Part shown: one piece after another, positions 1 to 11,241 of the stretch
Layout: every line of letters begins with the position of its first letter
Numbering within the stretch: position 1 is the stretch's first letter
Source of the DNA: Phanerodontia chrysosporium
Lineage: Eukaryota; Basidiomycota; Agaricomycetes; Polyporales; Phanerochaetaceae
Assembly: GCA_001910725.1 (NCBI GenBank)
Contig: MJGA01000010.1
Location: 496,001-560,000, forward strand
DNA: 64,000 nucleotides
Direction: 5' to 3'
Translations under genes and position numbers: made by a program
Notes under the pieces: model-generated
The model's database searches: none
The model's input: only the letters and a program-made list of their open reading frames with translations
Told to the model about the DNA's origin: nothing

Positions 1-199
1 CTTCAACGCGACGTTCGACCGCGTCATCGTCGGAAGCGGCCTGCCGGGTGCCCCGCCTGCGCCCGGCACCGGGTCCGGGGCATACGACTCAGCGCTGACC
101 CCGATGGACGAGGACGAGCGGCCGCCACCGAAGTCGAAGAGCGGGCGGAAACAGGTGCTCAGCGACGATGAGTACCTAACGCCTAGCGATGATGAGTAG
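1..199 (+). CDS. C-terminal end of an unknown protein (partial)
   Basis: An open frame enters from the left edge (reading from base 2) and stops at TAG 197-199. The visible 65 or so residues are low-complexity: a Gly/Pro/Ala stretch, then a basic patch (PKSKSGRK), then an acidic tail ending LSDDEYLTPSDDE. Codon use is GC-rich at third positions, like the genuine genes nearby. No catalytic domain lies in this part, so the product cannot be named. The acidic Ser-Asp tail resembles a CK2-type phosphorylation region, but that is inference. Confidence 0.6.
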   Translation, partial: FNATFDRVIVGSGLPGAPPAPGTGSGAYDSALTPMDEDERPPPKSKSGRKQVLSDDEYLTPSDDE

Positions 200-562
200 A
201 CTGGTTGTTTTGACGCTGGTGCTTCTCGGACTCCCTTTCTCCTACAGTTTTGTGTGTCTATGTCGCTGTCCTGCCTTGTTTTGTGTCGACGTTTATATAG
301 CTTCTGTATCATACTAGATTGTAGTCCATGAGTCTCCTGGAGTAATCCGAACTATTGTCCTGTATCTAAGTGCACACGAAAGTGAGGGGGACTCGCAGGG
401 CACATGGTAATAAGTTTTATCCACTGGCAGCAGGCAGATGCGCGGCGCGAGGCGCATGGACGCGCTCAAGCGGGCGCTTCCAATACTTGAACCCATCCGT
501 CTTGTTCTCCCGCTTCAAAGGCCCATCCTCTAACCTTTCACAACTAACACCGGCATTTGCGG

Positions 563-3500
563 ATGGCGTCAGACCTCTCGTCGCTGCTGTCGGCATCCAA
601 GGCGCTCACAGCGCATCTCTCCAAGCCGGACCTGCCGTCCGTGAAGCTTTCGCTCGACCAAATTGAGGCCCAGTCACGGAGACTCGTGTCGCGGCAGCCA
701 GGGCCTAGCGACGACGGAAGAGCGTGCGTGGAGGCCTGCATGAGGCAGCAGCCTGTAAACTGACGGGGGACACCTCTAGGAATTATCTCCTCGCCCAGGC
801 ACGCGTCGACGCACCCGCGTTGGCTAGCGAGATTGCGCACCTGAACACGGCCACCACGTTCACCCCTCTACAAGCTCTACAGGACACCGACGTGGCGGGG
901 TACCTCCGCCATGCACACGAACAAAATCTCATTTCGACTATCGAAGAGGCGCGGAAGGAGACCCAGGAGGAGTTCTACCGCGTCCTGGAGGACCGTGAGC
1001 AGCGGGACTGGGAGGCAAAGAAGAGACGCGTCTTCGAGGAATTGGGCGGCCGGATAGGTGGGGAGAACAAGGCTGTCACAGAGTTGAAGAAGAGCGTTGG
1101 TGGAAAGAACTTGCTCTCGGTGAGTTATACGCTCGTCCGCGCATGGCTAGCCACTCATTGCAGTAGACGAGCGTGGGCCCCGCACCAAGTCTGCAGATGC
1201 AAAACAAGATGATGGCGTACGATCGTGTAGTCTCGAGGTTGAATGCCTCACGACTACAGGGGACGTCGTTCCCCGTGGTCCACGGCCTCATCGAAGCTTC
1301 ACTCGCTGTCAACCCCGATGTAAGTGCTCCCGTGTTGGCCATGTACAGTCTGAGACTCAGGAGTCTGCCTAGCCACGGAATATGCAAATGACCCAAAACT
1401 TCCACGTCCTGGCCAAAATCACTGGGGAACCACCAGCTCTGCCGCCACTCGAGCACGCTGGTGCACACATCCTGAACGCCCCCATCTTTGAACGCAAACA
1501 CGCACGCGTATACTTGGGCGACCCGGAGTCCCGCGATGCTGCCGAGCTCCGGAGGCAGATTGCACGAGGCGCAAGAGAGGCATTGGAGGAGCAGTACTGG
1601 GACGTCATGGAGCGCACCGTTCAAGCACGGCCCATGGAAGCGCGCCTTGGTGGTGACCCGAGTGTAGCAAACAAAGTCCGCGCGTTCGTGGCAGTAAGGC
1701 ATTACCGTCAGGGCGAATGGGAGGACCGAATCGAGGTGCGTGCGCCTGAATTGCAGGGTATATGGAGGCCAACGACATGCACAGCTCGTGGCTGGCCAAC
1801 CAATATGGGCGAAACTGTTCTACATGGTTAGGACAGGCCACTTGCGGGAGGCTTTAGACGAAGCAGTCAAGTACCAAATCCAAATTGACCACCGCGAGCC
1901 GACATTCCTGAGTCACTTCCGGACATGGGCAGAGTCTACGGACAGACGGTACGCAATCGTTGCTTCCTCCGTCTTCTCAGCCTGATACATGAGCACACAG
2001 CCTACCTAAGCCTCACCGCGACCAACTGCACTCGATATACAACGCGCACATGCTCCACTCCTCCACTACCGATCCATTCAAGCTCGCGCTTTACAAGCTG
2101 ATGGGCAAGATCGACCCCGGCCGCCGGAGTGTGGCGCAAGTGACGGTGACCATCGAGGACTGGCTGTGGTTCCAGCTCTCGATGGTAGACGAGGACGAGC
2201 ACGGCGGTCTTCGCGCGCTCGCGGAGGTCCTGCTCGGCTACGGCGAGCGCCACTTTGAAGGCAATGCAGGGCAGAAAGGTGGCAAGCGTGGCGTGTGGGC
2301 CGGCGTACTGCTCATGTGTGGCCAGTTCGAACGGGTAAGCAATTTATTTGCCTGGGCATGAAGCCGTATCAACGTTCCTACTAGGCTGTTGCCGCGCTCT
2401 GGGAACACCCAGAAACTGAAGTTGAAGCTGTGCACCTTGCCATCGCTCTTGCGTACCACGGCTTGCTCCGTGTACCATCGCGGGCCGAGACGTCTGATCT
2501 CACACCTCGTATGTACTCCATCTTTCTAGGCGCCGTTGTCACTCATACCTCCTTCAGTCTCCTTGCCGCCTGGCGGCCAGCCCGCCATCAGCTTGTCGAC
2601 ACTGATTTGGCGATACATCAGGCAGTTCGTCAAGATGGACGCCAAGGAGGCTCTGCAATACGTCTACTGCATCACTCTCTGCTCTGACCAGCCCAACGGT
2701 GTTGGCAAGGAGCAGGTCGAGAACGCCTGGGAACTTGTCCGCAGGATCATTGTCCTTGCCAACAGTGGCGCAGGATGGGAGGAGCTTGTCGGTGGCTTCC
2801 GACCCGATGGCACGCGATTCGTAAGCTCTTGGGATTACTTAACATTAGTACCGTACTGATTTTTGTCCAGAGCGGCGTCATCGAGCAGGGTGCACCACTG
2901 CTCAAGCTTGATAACCTCAATGACTACAACGAACAGATTCTCGTTCGCGCCGCCAAGCACTGCGAGGAGAATGATCGGACGCCCGAGGCGATCAAACTCT
3001 ACAACCTCGCAGGCGACTATACGACCGTCATCGCGTGCCTCGCGCAGGCACTGGGCAACTCGATCATGCAGCCTAGCGGTGACGAGAAGGCGCGGGCAAT
3101 CGAGCGCACCGCGGCGGACATCCTGCGGCACTACGAGCGCACGAACCGGGCGGTGGGCAAGGAGCGCGACGCGGCGATCAAGCTGCTGCGCGTGCGCGAG
3201 GCCCTCGAGGCGAAGGAGAGCGGGCGCGCAGAGCTCGCGCTCGAGATCATGGAGGCGACGGACCTCGTGCCGCTCGACGGTGACGTCGGGAAGATCACTC
3301 GTCGCGCTGAGGAGTTCCGCGACCTTCCTGAGGCTCTGCAGCGCAACTTGCAGACGTTCCTCACGCTCACGATGGACGCGCTCGCGACGGTGCACCAGAA
3401 GGTCAAGTCGTCGATGGTCGCGGAGTCGACCAGGCAAATGGTAAGTGCAGCTGTTGTCCTCGATGCGTGGAGGCTGACGTGCTCTGACAGACTCTAGGGG

Positions 3501-3613
3501 TTCTCCGCAAGAAGTCGCGGTCGATTATGGTCTTTGCTGGTATCCTCAAGTATCGCATGTCCCCCGACGTGTATTCTTACCTTGCTCGGCTGGATGTTGA
3601 GATTGCGCTATGA
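563..3613 (+). CDS. NIC96: Nuclear pore scaffold nucleoporin Nic96/Nup93
   Basis: Structural nucleoporin of the inner ring of the nuclear pore, partner of Nup53/Nup59 and the Nsp1 complex. The first ATG (563) gives MASDLSSLLSASKALTAHL, the helical linker-binding start of the family. At least nine exons follow with consensus GT-AG introns, for example donors at about 1118, 2336, 2820 and 3439. The long alpha-solenoid is recognisable in pieces such as WYxF-like blocks near 2160 (IEDWLWFQLSMVDED) and 2630 (FVKMDAKEALQYVYCITL). The last exon after the acceptor at 3490 encodes FAGILKYRMSPDVYSYLARL, the conserved family C-terminus, and stops at TGA 3611-3613. Length and order match full-length Nup93. 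No breaks were seen. Confidence 0.9.
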
Positions 3614-3754
3614 TCTTCACACGTACAATATTCGTTGTCTTGTACCTCACCGTTACCGCCTTTCCGCGTCCGACCAGCCTTTGCGAGATTGTATTATGGT
3701 ATCATGGTGTACATATCTGAGAACATGAGTATCATGAATGCAAGTGGCGTCCCA

Positions 3755-4211
3755 TTACTGGTAAACGGTGTGGACGATTACGCTGCGCGGCACGCATATC
3801 CAAGCCATTCGCTCGACACAGAACGCGCCGTTGGTAGCCTCCACAAATTTGTCCCTGAGCTCAAGAGACCGCTGCCCCGGAGGCTTGCCTTTCTTCAGTA
3901 ACTTTAGTGACTTGCATCTACCGAGAGCTGTTGGTAAGAACAGGCATGCCTCGTTCTTGGGGTTCATGTAATCTGCGCCAGGTCGGGGTACTCAGTAAGT
4001 GGGCACTCCGGGACGACAATCATGACATACAGTTCACGATAGGAATGCGGCGATCTTTAAAGTCGCTCTGGTGCCAATAAACCATGTACCTGATGTACAG
4101 GGTCTCCTTGTTGAGATCGGGCTCTTTGGCAGGAGCATATTTCCCAACCGACTCCAGGAAGGTTTTCAGGTCTTCCCAAGAGAGAGAGTATCCCCCTACA
4201 ATCTCAAACAT
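3755..4211 (-). CDS. Hypothetical protein, two-exon, duplicated at 5.8-6.2 kb
   Basis: The minus strand reads MFEIVGGYSLSWEDLKTFLE from 4211. A good splice pair (donor gtatgt at about 4031, acceptor gcgcag near 3970) joins it in frame to YYMNPKNEACLFLPTALGR and on to a stop near 3755. A diverged copy of the second exon lies at 5813-6173. After LPTALGR the two copies agree better when compared across frames, so the 3' reading frame is uncertain. No known domain is recognised. An upstream exon may exist: a CAG acceptor-like site sits just before the ATG. This may be a small real gene or the remnant of a larger one. Confidence 0.35.
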
Positions 4212-4582
4212 CTCTGTATCGTGTTTTCGTCAATATGCTGCAAGTTTGTCGCTATGAGTGAACGACGTACGTGAGCTGATAGAGAATAGTTTGGTGCTCA
4301 ACAAGGCTTCAGCTCCACTTTAAGTAAACGCCGCAAGTTGAACTTTCGGCGCCTTAATGCGCACGCACTTCAACTGCAGAGCCGTCCCACAACAAAGGTC
4401 ATCTTGATTCTTGTTCTCGTTAACAATAATCACAAACCGCACGCTTGCGACTTCATTGTCATCGAAAGCTCCATGGCGACCCTTTGTTCTTGGGGATACC
4501 TTTGTTCTGATTTTTGCACGCTTTCTACTTAAACCGATCGCCTCCATCGTGGAGGAATCCCATTCACACTGCATTCGCAGAC

Positions 4583-5653
4583 ATGGCCGATGGCGCAGAC
4601 GAGGTGCGATTCAAATACTTGGCATCCTACTCTAGCATCCTCACTCTTGCCAGTTCGATGTCGATTTCGACGAGCAGTTCAACTTGCCCAGTAAGCTACG
4701 TTGGCGCATCAAGCACTGGAACAAGCCGCACATGCGGCCAATGTCCCAGTATTCTCAATATGGGCCCCTTGATAAGTATTTTAACTTGAGGCTTCCTGAC
4801 GCGATGGTCAAACCCCAAGGACGTCTGCGAAAGCCTACGTCGGAAGGCCCTCTATACGTCGGACCGGACGAGGTAGAAGAAGACCAAGACGAGAGTGTAC
4901 TAGGCTCGCTGGATGTGCTGTCAGACATCGATGACCAGAGCGTGTCTGAGTACACCGATGACTCAGAGGACCGTGGCTCCGAAGAAGGTGTTTCGGATCG
5001 CCTATACACCACGAGATCTCAGTCAGTGTACTCACAGTGTCGTTTAGAGTCAAGTGATCAACAGAACTGATGCCCTGCACGTCCAGCCGTCCACAGTTGG
5101 CTGCCACAGGCGAAGACGGCATGGGACACAACACGGGTCCGGCAAACCCTCAACCGAATCCCCCTGCCCAGGAAGCGGATGATTGGGAGGGCGCCGGGAA
5201 TTTCTCGTTCGATTCTAATGGTGCGTCGACCAAGTGATCTAAGCTTGGGATGGGCCACTCATCGATTAATTGCTAGGTGCCCATGTATACAAGAAGAAGA
5301 AGAAATACCCCGACTTCATACTCTGCAGCTATGACGCTAATCAGGAAGGACAGTCCAAAGACTCGATTTTAGCCATAGTCGAGGTCCTGTCCCTGAATGG
5401 CCGAATGGAGCCTACCGAGGTCCAGAGATGGACTGCGTGGCAGCATCTCCTGGAGTATTGCCTTAGGCTAGGAAAGGAAGGCGAAAGGTGGTCTGGGCAT
5501 GTCCTGGGCATATGCATTTTGGGCACGGAAGTAAGATTTCTCGATGTCCAAAGCCCAGAGTGGGGGAATACGGATCTGACCTGGCACTCCATTTACTCGG
5601 ACGAATGGGTGAGGAGGATGGAGCAACTGAGCGACAAGCTCGCTGGATCGTAA
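4583..5653 (+). CDS. Orphan protein with a PD-(D/E)XK-like core
   Basis: ATG at 4583 opens MADGADE. A 51-bp intron (4602-4652, GT..CAG) then leads to FDVDFDEQFNLPSKLRWRIK. The middle exon is acidic and Ser-rich (EEDQDESVLGSLDVLSDIDD). After further introns around 5027-5110 and 5219-5275 the last exon reads KKYPDFILCSYDAN, then ILAIVEVLSLNGR, and ends TGA at 5653. The pair PDFIL...IVEVL has the spacing of the PD-(D/E)XK nuclease core, but the usual lysine after E-V is leucine, so catalysis is doubtful. Related basidiomycete proteins are known to me only as hypotheticals. Exon borders in the middle are approximate. Confidence 0.55.
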
Positions 5654-5812
5654 CGGCCACAGTATCGAATTTACATCGTAGCCCTGTCGTCATTTGTCGT
5701 ATCAATACTTATTCTTTCTATCTTTGTGGGTGACTAACTTGAACCTGCCAATCAAAGTCTCACCAATATCATGGAGCGCAGAGAAACTTTGGTGAGTGTA
5801 ACGTGGTGATCA

Positions 5813-6173
5813 TCACAGCTGTTCGACAAGGAGCACCCCCTGTCTTCGACCGTTGGGAACTCTATGGGACCTCAGGATCACTTCGCGCACGTGGCCATGG
5901 TGTGCGTGGTCGAAGTATAGTTGTATTATGTCTGCCGTCGTATTACGGGCAGAGGGTATACTCGACCACGTCGAACGGTACGCACATTTATGACATTCGC
6001 TCTTCTGAGAATGCACCGTTGGTAGCCCCGAGGAATTTATCTTTAAGCTCAAATGAATCCTGCCCCATACGCTTGTTCTTCGGCGACTGCAGTGATTTGC
6101 TCTGCCGAGAGCTGTTGGTGAAAACAAACATTTCTCGTTGTTGGAGTTCATGTATTCTGCACAAGGACTTCAT
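5813..6173 (-). pseudogene. Degenerate copy of the 3755-4211 hypothetical gene
   Basis: The minus strand contains MNSNNEKCLFSPTALGR (from 6151), matching MNPKNEACLFLPTALGR of the copy at 3.7-4.2 kb. In another frame it contains FELKDKFLGATNGAF, matching LELRDKFVEATNGAF. The matching frames do not stay open together, and the upstream exon of the first copy was not found here. The region therefore looks like a decayed or partial duplicate lying just downstream of the ABC transporter stop. A still-coding 3' exon read in the third frame (ALSAEQITAVAEEQAYGAGF then stop) cannot be excluded. Confidence 0.4.
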
Positions 6174-6225
6174 CTGGCATGCTAGTCATCAGATCTTATC
6201 TCGTGTCTCTTTCGCTCAGTTAGTA

Positions 6226-8948
6226 TCATAGGAACGCCTGCGCCTGCAGTCCCCATATCCGTGCATACTCTCCTCCTCTTCTGAGTAGCTGCTCGTGCGT
6301 GCCTGACTCAACGATTCGCGCATCGTGCATGTACCTGGACCACAATAAATATGAGAAACACACAAAAGAACCAAATAGCGCCTACAGGATGAGGTCGGCG
6401 TGCCTCGTGAGGTTGCCGAAGCGATGGGACGAGAAGATCATTGTCTTGTTCCCGCGCAGCTCGCGGAGCCGCACGAAGAGATCTACCGCATACATGAGCA
6501 GATGGCCACGCCTCAGAAGGCACAACTCACCGTGTTCAGCCGTGGGGTCCAACGACGCGCTTGGCTCGTCGAACAGCAGCAGCCCGACGCGCGAGTCCTC
6601 GGACACGACGGAGCGCATGAACGTGCGCGACCTGCGCCCCTGCAGTCAGCTCACAGCGCCCCACTAGACGCAAAACTCGAGCACACTCACAGCGCGAGCC
6701 GCTGCATCTGCCCGCCGCTCAGGCCCGTCGTCGCCGTGGCAGCCATGTTCCCCGCGGCGCGCACAGAGTGGTAGTCGACGGGCCGCCCGAAGAGCGTCGT
6801 CGTGCCCTCAGGCAGCCCGCTGTAGTGGTCCGTCACCGGCCGCTCGAGGTACGTGTCGAAGCCGTCCGGGAGGCGGTCGACGAGCGCCTCGGACCCGCCG
6901 AGCCGCGCCGCGAGCCGTATCCGCGCGTCGTCGTCCGCGTGTGCGGGGTCCCCGAGCGCGATGTTGTCGCGGATCTGCGGGCGGTCAGTGGCGACAGGAG
7001 GAGGCGGGTGCAAGCGTGCGTACGGTAAGAGGGAAGTGTGTGTAGTCTTGGAAGAGAACGGAGATGGCCTGTCGCAGGTCGGCGAGCTTCAGTGTGCGGA
7101 TGTCTTTTCCGTCTATGAAGATTTGACCCTCGGTCGGGTCGTACAAACGGACAAGAAGCTTGAGGATCGTGCTCTTTCCGGAGCCGTTTGCGCCTACGAT
7201 GACCTGGGACGCTCCTCAGCCATAGTTTGTGAATTTTTCAACCAACTTACACAAAGCTGACCCATGTTGAGCTTGAAAGACACTTCCTTCAAAGCAAAGT
7301 CCTGTGCACCGGGGTATACAAAAGAGACATTGCTACAGCACGCCGTGTCGGCAAATCTCTCGATAGACCGAGCGACTCGCACTCACCGGAACTCGACTGA
7401 AATGCCTGCATTTATCTTCTGGGTATCTTCTGGGAAAGGCGTGTTGCCATCTGGTATCCTATTGGGAATATGGGATACTTCGTAGAGCTTGCGCACGGTC
7501 GTAAGCTGCTCCGCGATCGACCCTGTCTGCTCGAGGAAGCGTCCGATCGTCCAGGTTAGGTTGCTTGTGTTCTCTTGAATGAGACTGAGGGAGGCGAGCG
7601 AAACAGGAATTGACGCTGGGTATTGTACTGCGCGCAGCGCGAAGGCAATCTGCGGAGGTGTCTCAGATATGCAGACCTGCGTCAGAATTGGGGCCGACTG
7701 ACCTGGGGCAGTTCGCTGAAGGAGTCCCTGAGGAACATGCCGAGGCCCAGCTGCTCCCTGTTGCGATACTCTCGGTATGTCTCGTAAAAGTCGTCCGCAT
7801 AGTCGCCGACACGGCTCAGCGCACGTTTGAACACTGCAGGCGGGGCTGTCGTTTGGCAACTGTCGGCGCGATGAAAGTTTGTGACGTACTGGCGGTGACA
7901 TGCTCGGCCATGTTCCCAGCGACGAACTCTTTGCGGTGCTCGAGGTCGTTCACGACGCGCTTAAGGCCCTGCAGCTTGACGAAGTCTTTGCTCTTCGTCG
8001 TCGCAGCCCAAACTGCGGAGTCGTCTGTTAGACAATTCCTGCTAGCAAACCAGACAACGCCCTACCTCCGCCGCTATGCAGCGCGCCCTTCTGCCACTGC
8101 ATCCACTGCACAAGCTCGGGCGCGAAGCTCACGACGGCTAGCAGCGGGCCGTCCTGCTGGCCCTGGAGCACGCGGACGAGGACGGACGTCTGCGACACGA
8201 CCTTGATCGCGGTGGTCATGAGACCCGAGAGCATCGTGAAGGTGCCCCACGCGACGCTCTGCCCGTTGACGTGTGACGCGGAGTCGAGCTGGCGCTGCAC
8301 GGACGGGTCCTCGAACGTCGGGACGTCGAGCCGCGCGCGCGCCGCGAAGAGGTGCACGGAATAGTGCTGCTTGAGCCGCGCCTTGAGCGGCACCGTGACG
8401 TGGCTCTTGGCGTACCGCAGCAGGCGCGTGAGGATCCTGCACACCCACATGCCGAAAGTCACGCGGACGAGCAGGGACGTGTCGACCGACCGCGAGTCGA
8501 CGGCGACTTGCACCTAGTCTGATGGTCAGATTATGATGTCACGGTGTGGCAAAGTGTACTGACGATGGTCAGAAGTTGACCTTTGTACCTGTGGTATCCT
8601 GTCAACAGTCACAGTACGCAAATAGGAAATAGATACACACCACAAAACAGCTGCAGGTACGAGTGCACCGACGAGCTCGAGAATTAAATACAAGCTGATG
8701 AGTAGCCAACAGCTGCGGATGCTGCCAATGTCCCGAACCATGCGCCAGACATAGGGGAGTGTTTGTCGTAATGTAAGGAAGCGTTCAAAACGCGACAGGC
8801 CAGGGAGCCGTTCGAGCTCAGGGACTTTCTCTTCGTAGAGGTCCCAAACGCCGATGCGGGTGTGTTTGACGCGTTTAGTGTCCTCGGGGTTGAACACGCC
8901 CTTCCGCGAGGTGATCCTGCGACCTGCGCCTCGACGTCTGCCTCCCAT
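6226..8948 (-). CDS. ABC transporter with one membrane and one nucleotide-binding domain
   Basis: Half-size ABC exporter-type protein; substrate unknown. The chosen start (ATG 8948) gives MGGRRRGAGRR, followed by a basic linker and a hydrophobic segment near 8680 (CWLLISLYLILELVGALV). After several introns the C-terminal ATPase domain has Walker A GANGSGKST (about 7165-7195), the signature LSGGQ (about 6700-6715), Walker B VGLLLFDEP followed by the D-loop SASLDP (about 6545-6590), and the H-loop histidine in FSSHR. The last codons are QAQAFL, stop 6226-6228. An insertion of about 30 residues lies between the Q-loop and the signature. The frame is open upstream to 9254, so a longer N-terminus is possible. 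It is divergent from the copper-fist gene. Confidence 0.85.
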
Positions 8949-9298
8949 AGCTCCGTTGGTGAGAAACGAGTATCCTGAAGATGATTTGGTCAGTAAAAAG
9001 ACGCATGCGTGTCCGCAGTTGCGGTAACACGCAGGGTCCAAGTTGAACGTGGCGCTTGTGGGGTGATCGTCCCCCGACGGGCGCCTTGATCCGCTAGGCC
9101 GCCGCGCTGCCAGGGGTCCCACCCACTCTTGTGAAGCGGGCGGATAGGCGCCCCCTATGCCCCCCCCCCCATCTCCCATCCACGCACAGCTCTCACCCTC
9201 GTCTTCCCGCTGGAGCCGCATTCGACCCCCTAAGACAAGGTTGGGTGGGCACACACAGAGAACTCAGGGTCTACTGATTGGCATGGTGCAACGTGACC
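8949..9298. promoter_or_regulatory. Shared divergent promoter of ABC transporter and copper-fist gene
   Basis: The 350 bp between the two start codons must carry both promoters. It holds an uninterrupted run of eleven C at 9160-9170 flanked by pyrimidine-rich sequence, typical of fungal core promoters. No clear TATA box was seen. The arrangement allows co-regulation, which is inference only. Confidence 0.5.
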
Positions 9299-10623
9299 AT
9301 GGTGAGTGCCGCTGCACCTAATCCCGTAGTCTACGGGGCTGATGATAAGGTTCCACAGGTCGTCGTCGATGACAAGAAATACGCCTGGTACGTGTGCGCT
9401 ATCGCTCATCTCGCTTCATATGCTCAGCGTGGCCCAGTGAATCCTGCATAAAGGGTCACAGGTCGTCCTCATGTGCTCATGCCGACCGCCCCCTCTTCGA
9501 AGTCAAGAAGAAAGGCCGGCCAGTCTCACAATGCAGCAAGTGCAGGGAGTTGCGGAAGACGAAGCGCATGCACTCTAAATGCCAGTGTTCCATCGAGAAG
9601 ACGGACAAGAGTAACATGAAGCAGCTCGCTGGCAAATGTATGCCGTCATCTCAATGTCTGCTGCCATGATCTCACCTCCGTATTATAGCTAAGCGATACA
9701 TACCCATCCTGCCCGCACTTCCCAATGGCCTCAAGGGTCTTGGAGAGGGTCAAGCGTCCGGCTCAGGTCTAGCCACTCTGGCGAAAGCTGCGGCACTATG
9801 CTGCAGCGCCGAGGCAAATACACCTTCAGACCCGCCACCACCACCGCCACAGACAAGCTGCTGCCGGGCGCCTTCCGTGTCCATCCCTTCTAAGCGACCT
9901 CGCCCTCACTCTCCCTCTCCATCCGATATCCACGACAGGTCGGTCCGATGCCCGTCACTGCCGCCCATCCAGCTGCCCGAGCCCCTTAGCGCGCCGCCCG
10001 TCTTCCCGAGCATCCCGCCGCTGAGCAGGGTCGCGTCCCTCGCCGGCACGGGCTGCACCTGCGGCTTCGACTGCACCTGTCCCGGCTGCGAGGAACACCG
10101 CGGTCCAGAAAACGTCTCGAAGAGCGCCTCGGACTGCCCGGAATGCGGACACTGCGTCGACAGCTCGCACGGGCACGTGCTGCCAGCGGCGTCCGCGCAC
10201 GGCTCGTCGCTGCCGCCTCTGCCGCCTCCGCACACCACCGCCGCACCGCCGCTGAGCTTCCTCGACGCGTTCTTCGCGCGCGCCGCGGCACTGATCCCGC
10301 CGCCCCCCGCGCAGCGCGCACACGTCTCCGCGTCTTCGCTCGACCCGCAAAACGTGACGGTCTATCCGCCGAGCCTCTTCGCGGGCGAACATACACGCCT
10401 CGACGTGCACGGCCCCGCGTTCGGGCTCGTGCGCCTCCCGAAGCTCGAGTGCTGTGCGGGCAAATGCGGCTGCCCCGGCGACAGCTGCGGGTGCGGCCAG
10501 GACTGCAACGGGTGCTGCTCTACCGAGCGGGCAAGCTCTCCGTCTGGGCAGAGCGTACGGACTACGCCGACCGCGGACACCGTTGTGGACAAACAGTGGA
10601 CAGGTTGTTGTGCTTCTTCGTGA
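9299..10623 (+). CDS. Copper-fist transcription factor
   Basis: Copper-sensing DNA-binding regulator of the Ace1/Mac1/Cuf1 class, acting in the nucleus on copper-uptake or detoxification genes. The start codon stands alone as exon 1 (9299-9301), followed by a GTGAGT intron to CAG 9358. Exon 2 is 29 nt (9359-9387) and exon 3 is 9438-9637. Together they encode M-VVVDDKKYACESCIKGHRSS, then HADRPLFEVKKKGRPVSQC and CRELRKTKRMHSKCQC, the complete Cys/His zinc module with the KGRP minor-groove hook. Exon 4 (9689-10623) carries a Pro-rich linker, a putative nuclear signal SKRPRP and two Cys clusters: CTCGFDCTCPGC (about 10054) and CCAGKCGCPGDSCGCGQDC (about 10450). Such clusters bind Cu(I) in family members. 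Confidence 0.9.
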
Positions 10624-11241
10624 TTAATATACTCAGCTCTACTTATGAAATGGTCGGTCTGTTGTACGATAATTGCACTTTGGTAGTAGCCTGTGTTGAG
10701 TGGGCTCATTTTGTGTTATGCAGGTTTGTTGGGTGTATGTTGCAGTTAGCTCGGGGTTACGGCGGCGCGATCCATTGATACACTTGGCCTACTTGGTTGC
10801 GATGTCGGTTTGCGCGTTACTGGGACCAGGCGAGGGCTATGGTATGTATGTACTGTCGACTGAGTGCACCCAAGGTTCACTACGTGCACTTGGAGATGAG
10901 GCTTTCCATCAAGCATTCTTCGCACATCTGCAGACCTTCAGGCCTTCAGGTGCTCTACGCGAGTGCTCCAGGGTGTGTTCATTCCGCGTGTACGTAACGC
11001 GCTGCACCGTATCCCGATATGAGGGCGTTCGACGTCTTCCCTTTGGACATCTGAACCTTACAGCCTCAAACAGCAACGCAGCTGCGCAGCTCCCAGCATG
11101 CGCACAGAGTTCGCGCCCCAAGATGTCGTGCCACGAGGCGGCGAGATATAAGATCGGTGGGCGCAGTACACAGGGGTGTGACGTCCCCGTCCATCTCTCT
11201 CTCTCTCTCTACTCACAGTGGACGGTACGCTAGGCGAACAA
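10624..11241. other. Intergenic region with a CT microsatellite
   Basis: No gene could be supported. A (CT)8 run at 11194-11210 lies about 30 bp upstream of the next ATG, where it may act as the pyrimidine-rich initiator of that gene. Confidence 0.5.
11194..11210 (+). repeat. CT dinucleotide microsatellite
   Basis: Perfect alternating T/C over 17 bases directly upstream of the start of helicase-family paralog A. Confidence 0.9.

Noticed and set aside
2835..3437. 200-codon minus-strand frame opposite NIC96
   Set aside because: Shadow of a conserved NIC96 exon.
10143..10778. 211-codon Arg-rich plus frame within the copper-fist exon
   Set aside because: Alternative frame of a GC-rich exon; the copper-fist frame has the Cys clusters and continuous family logic.
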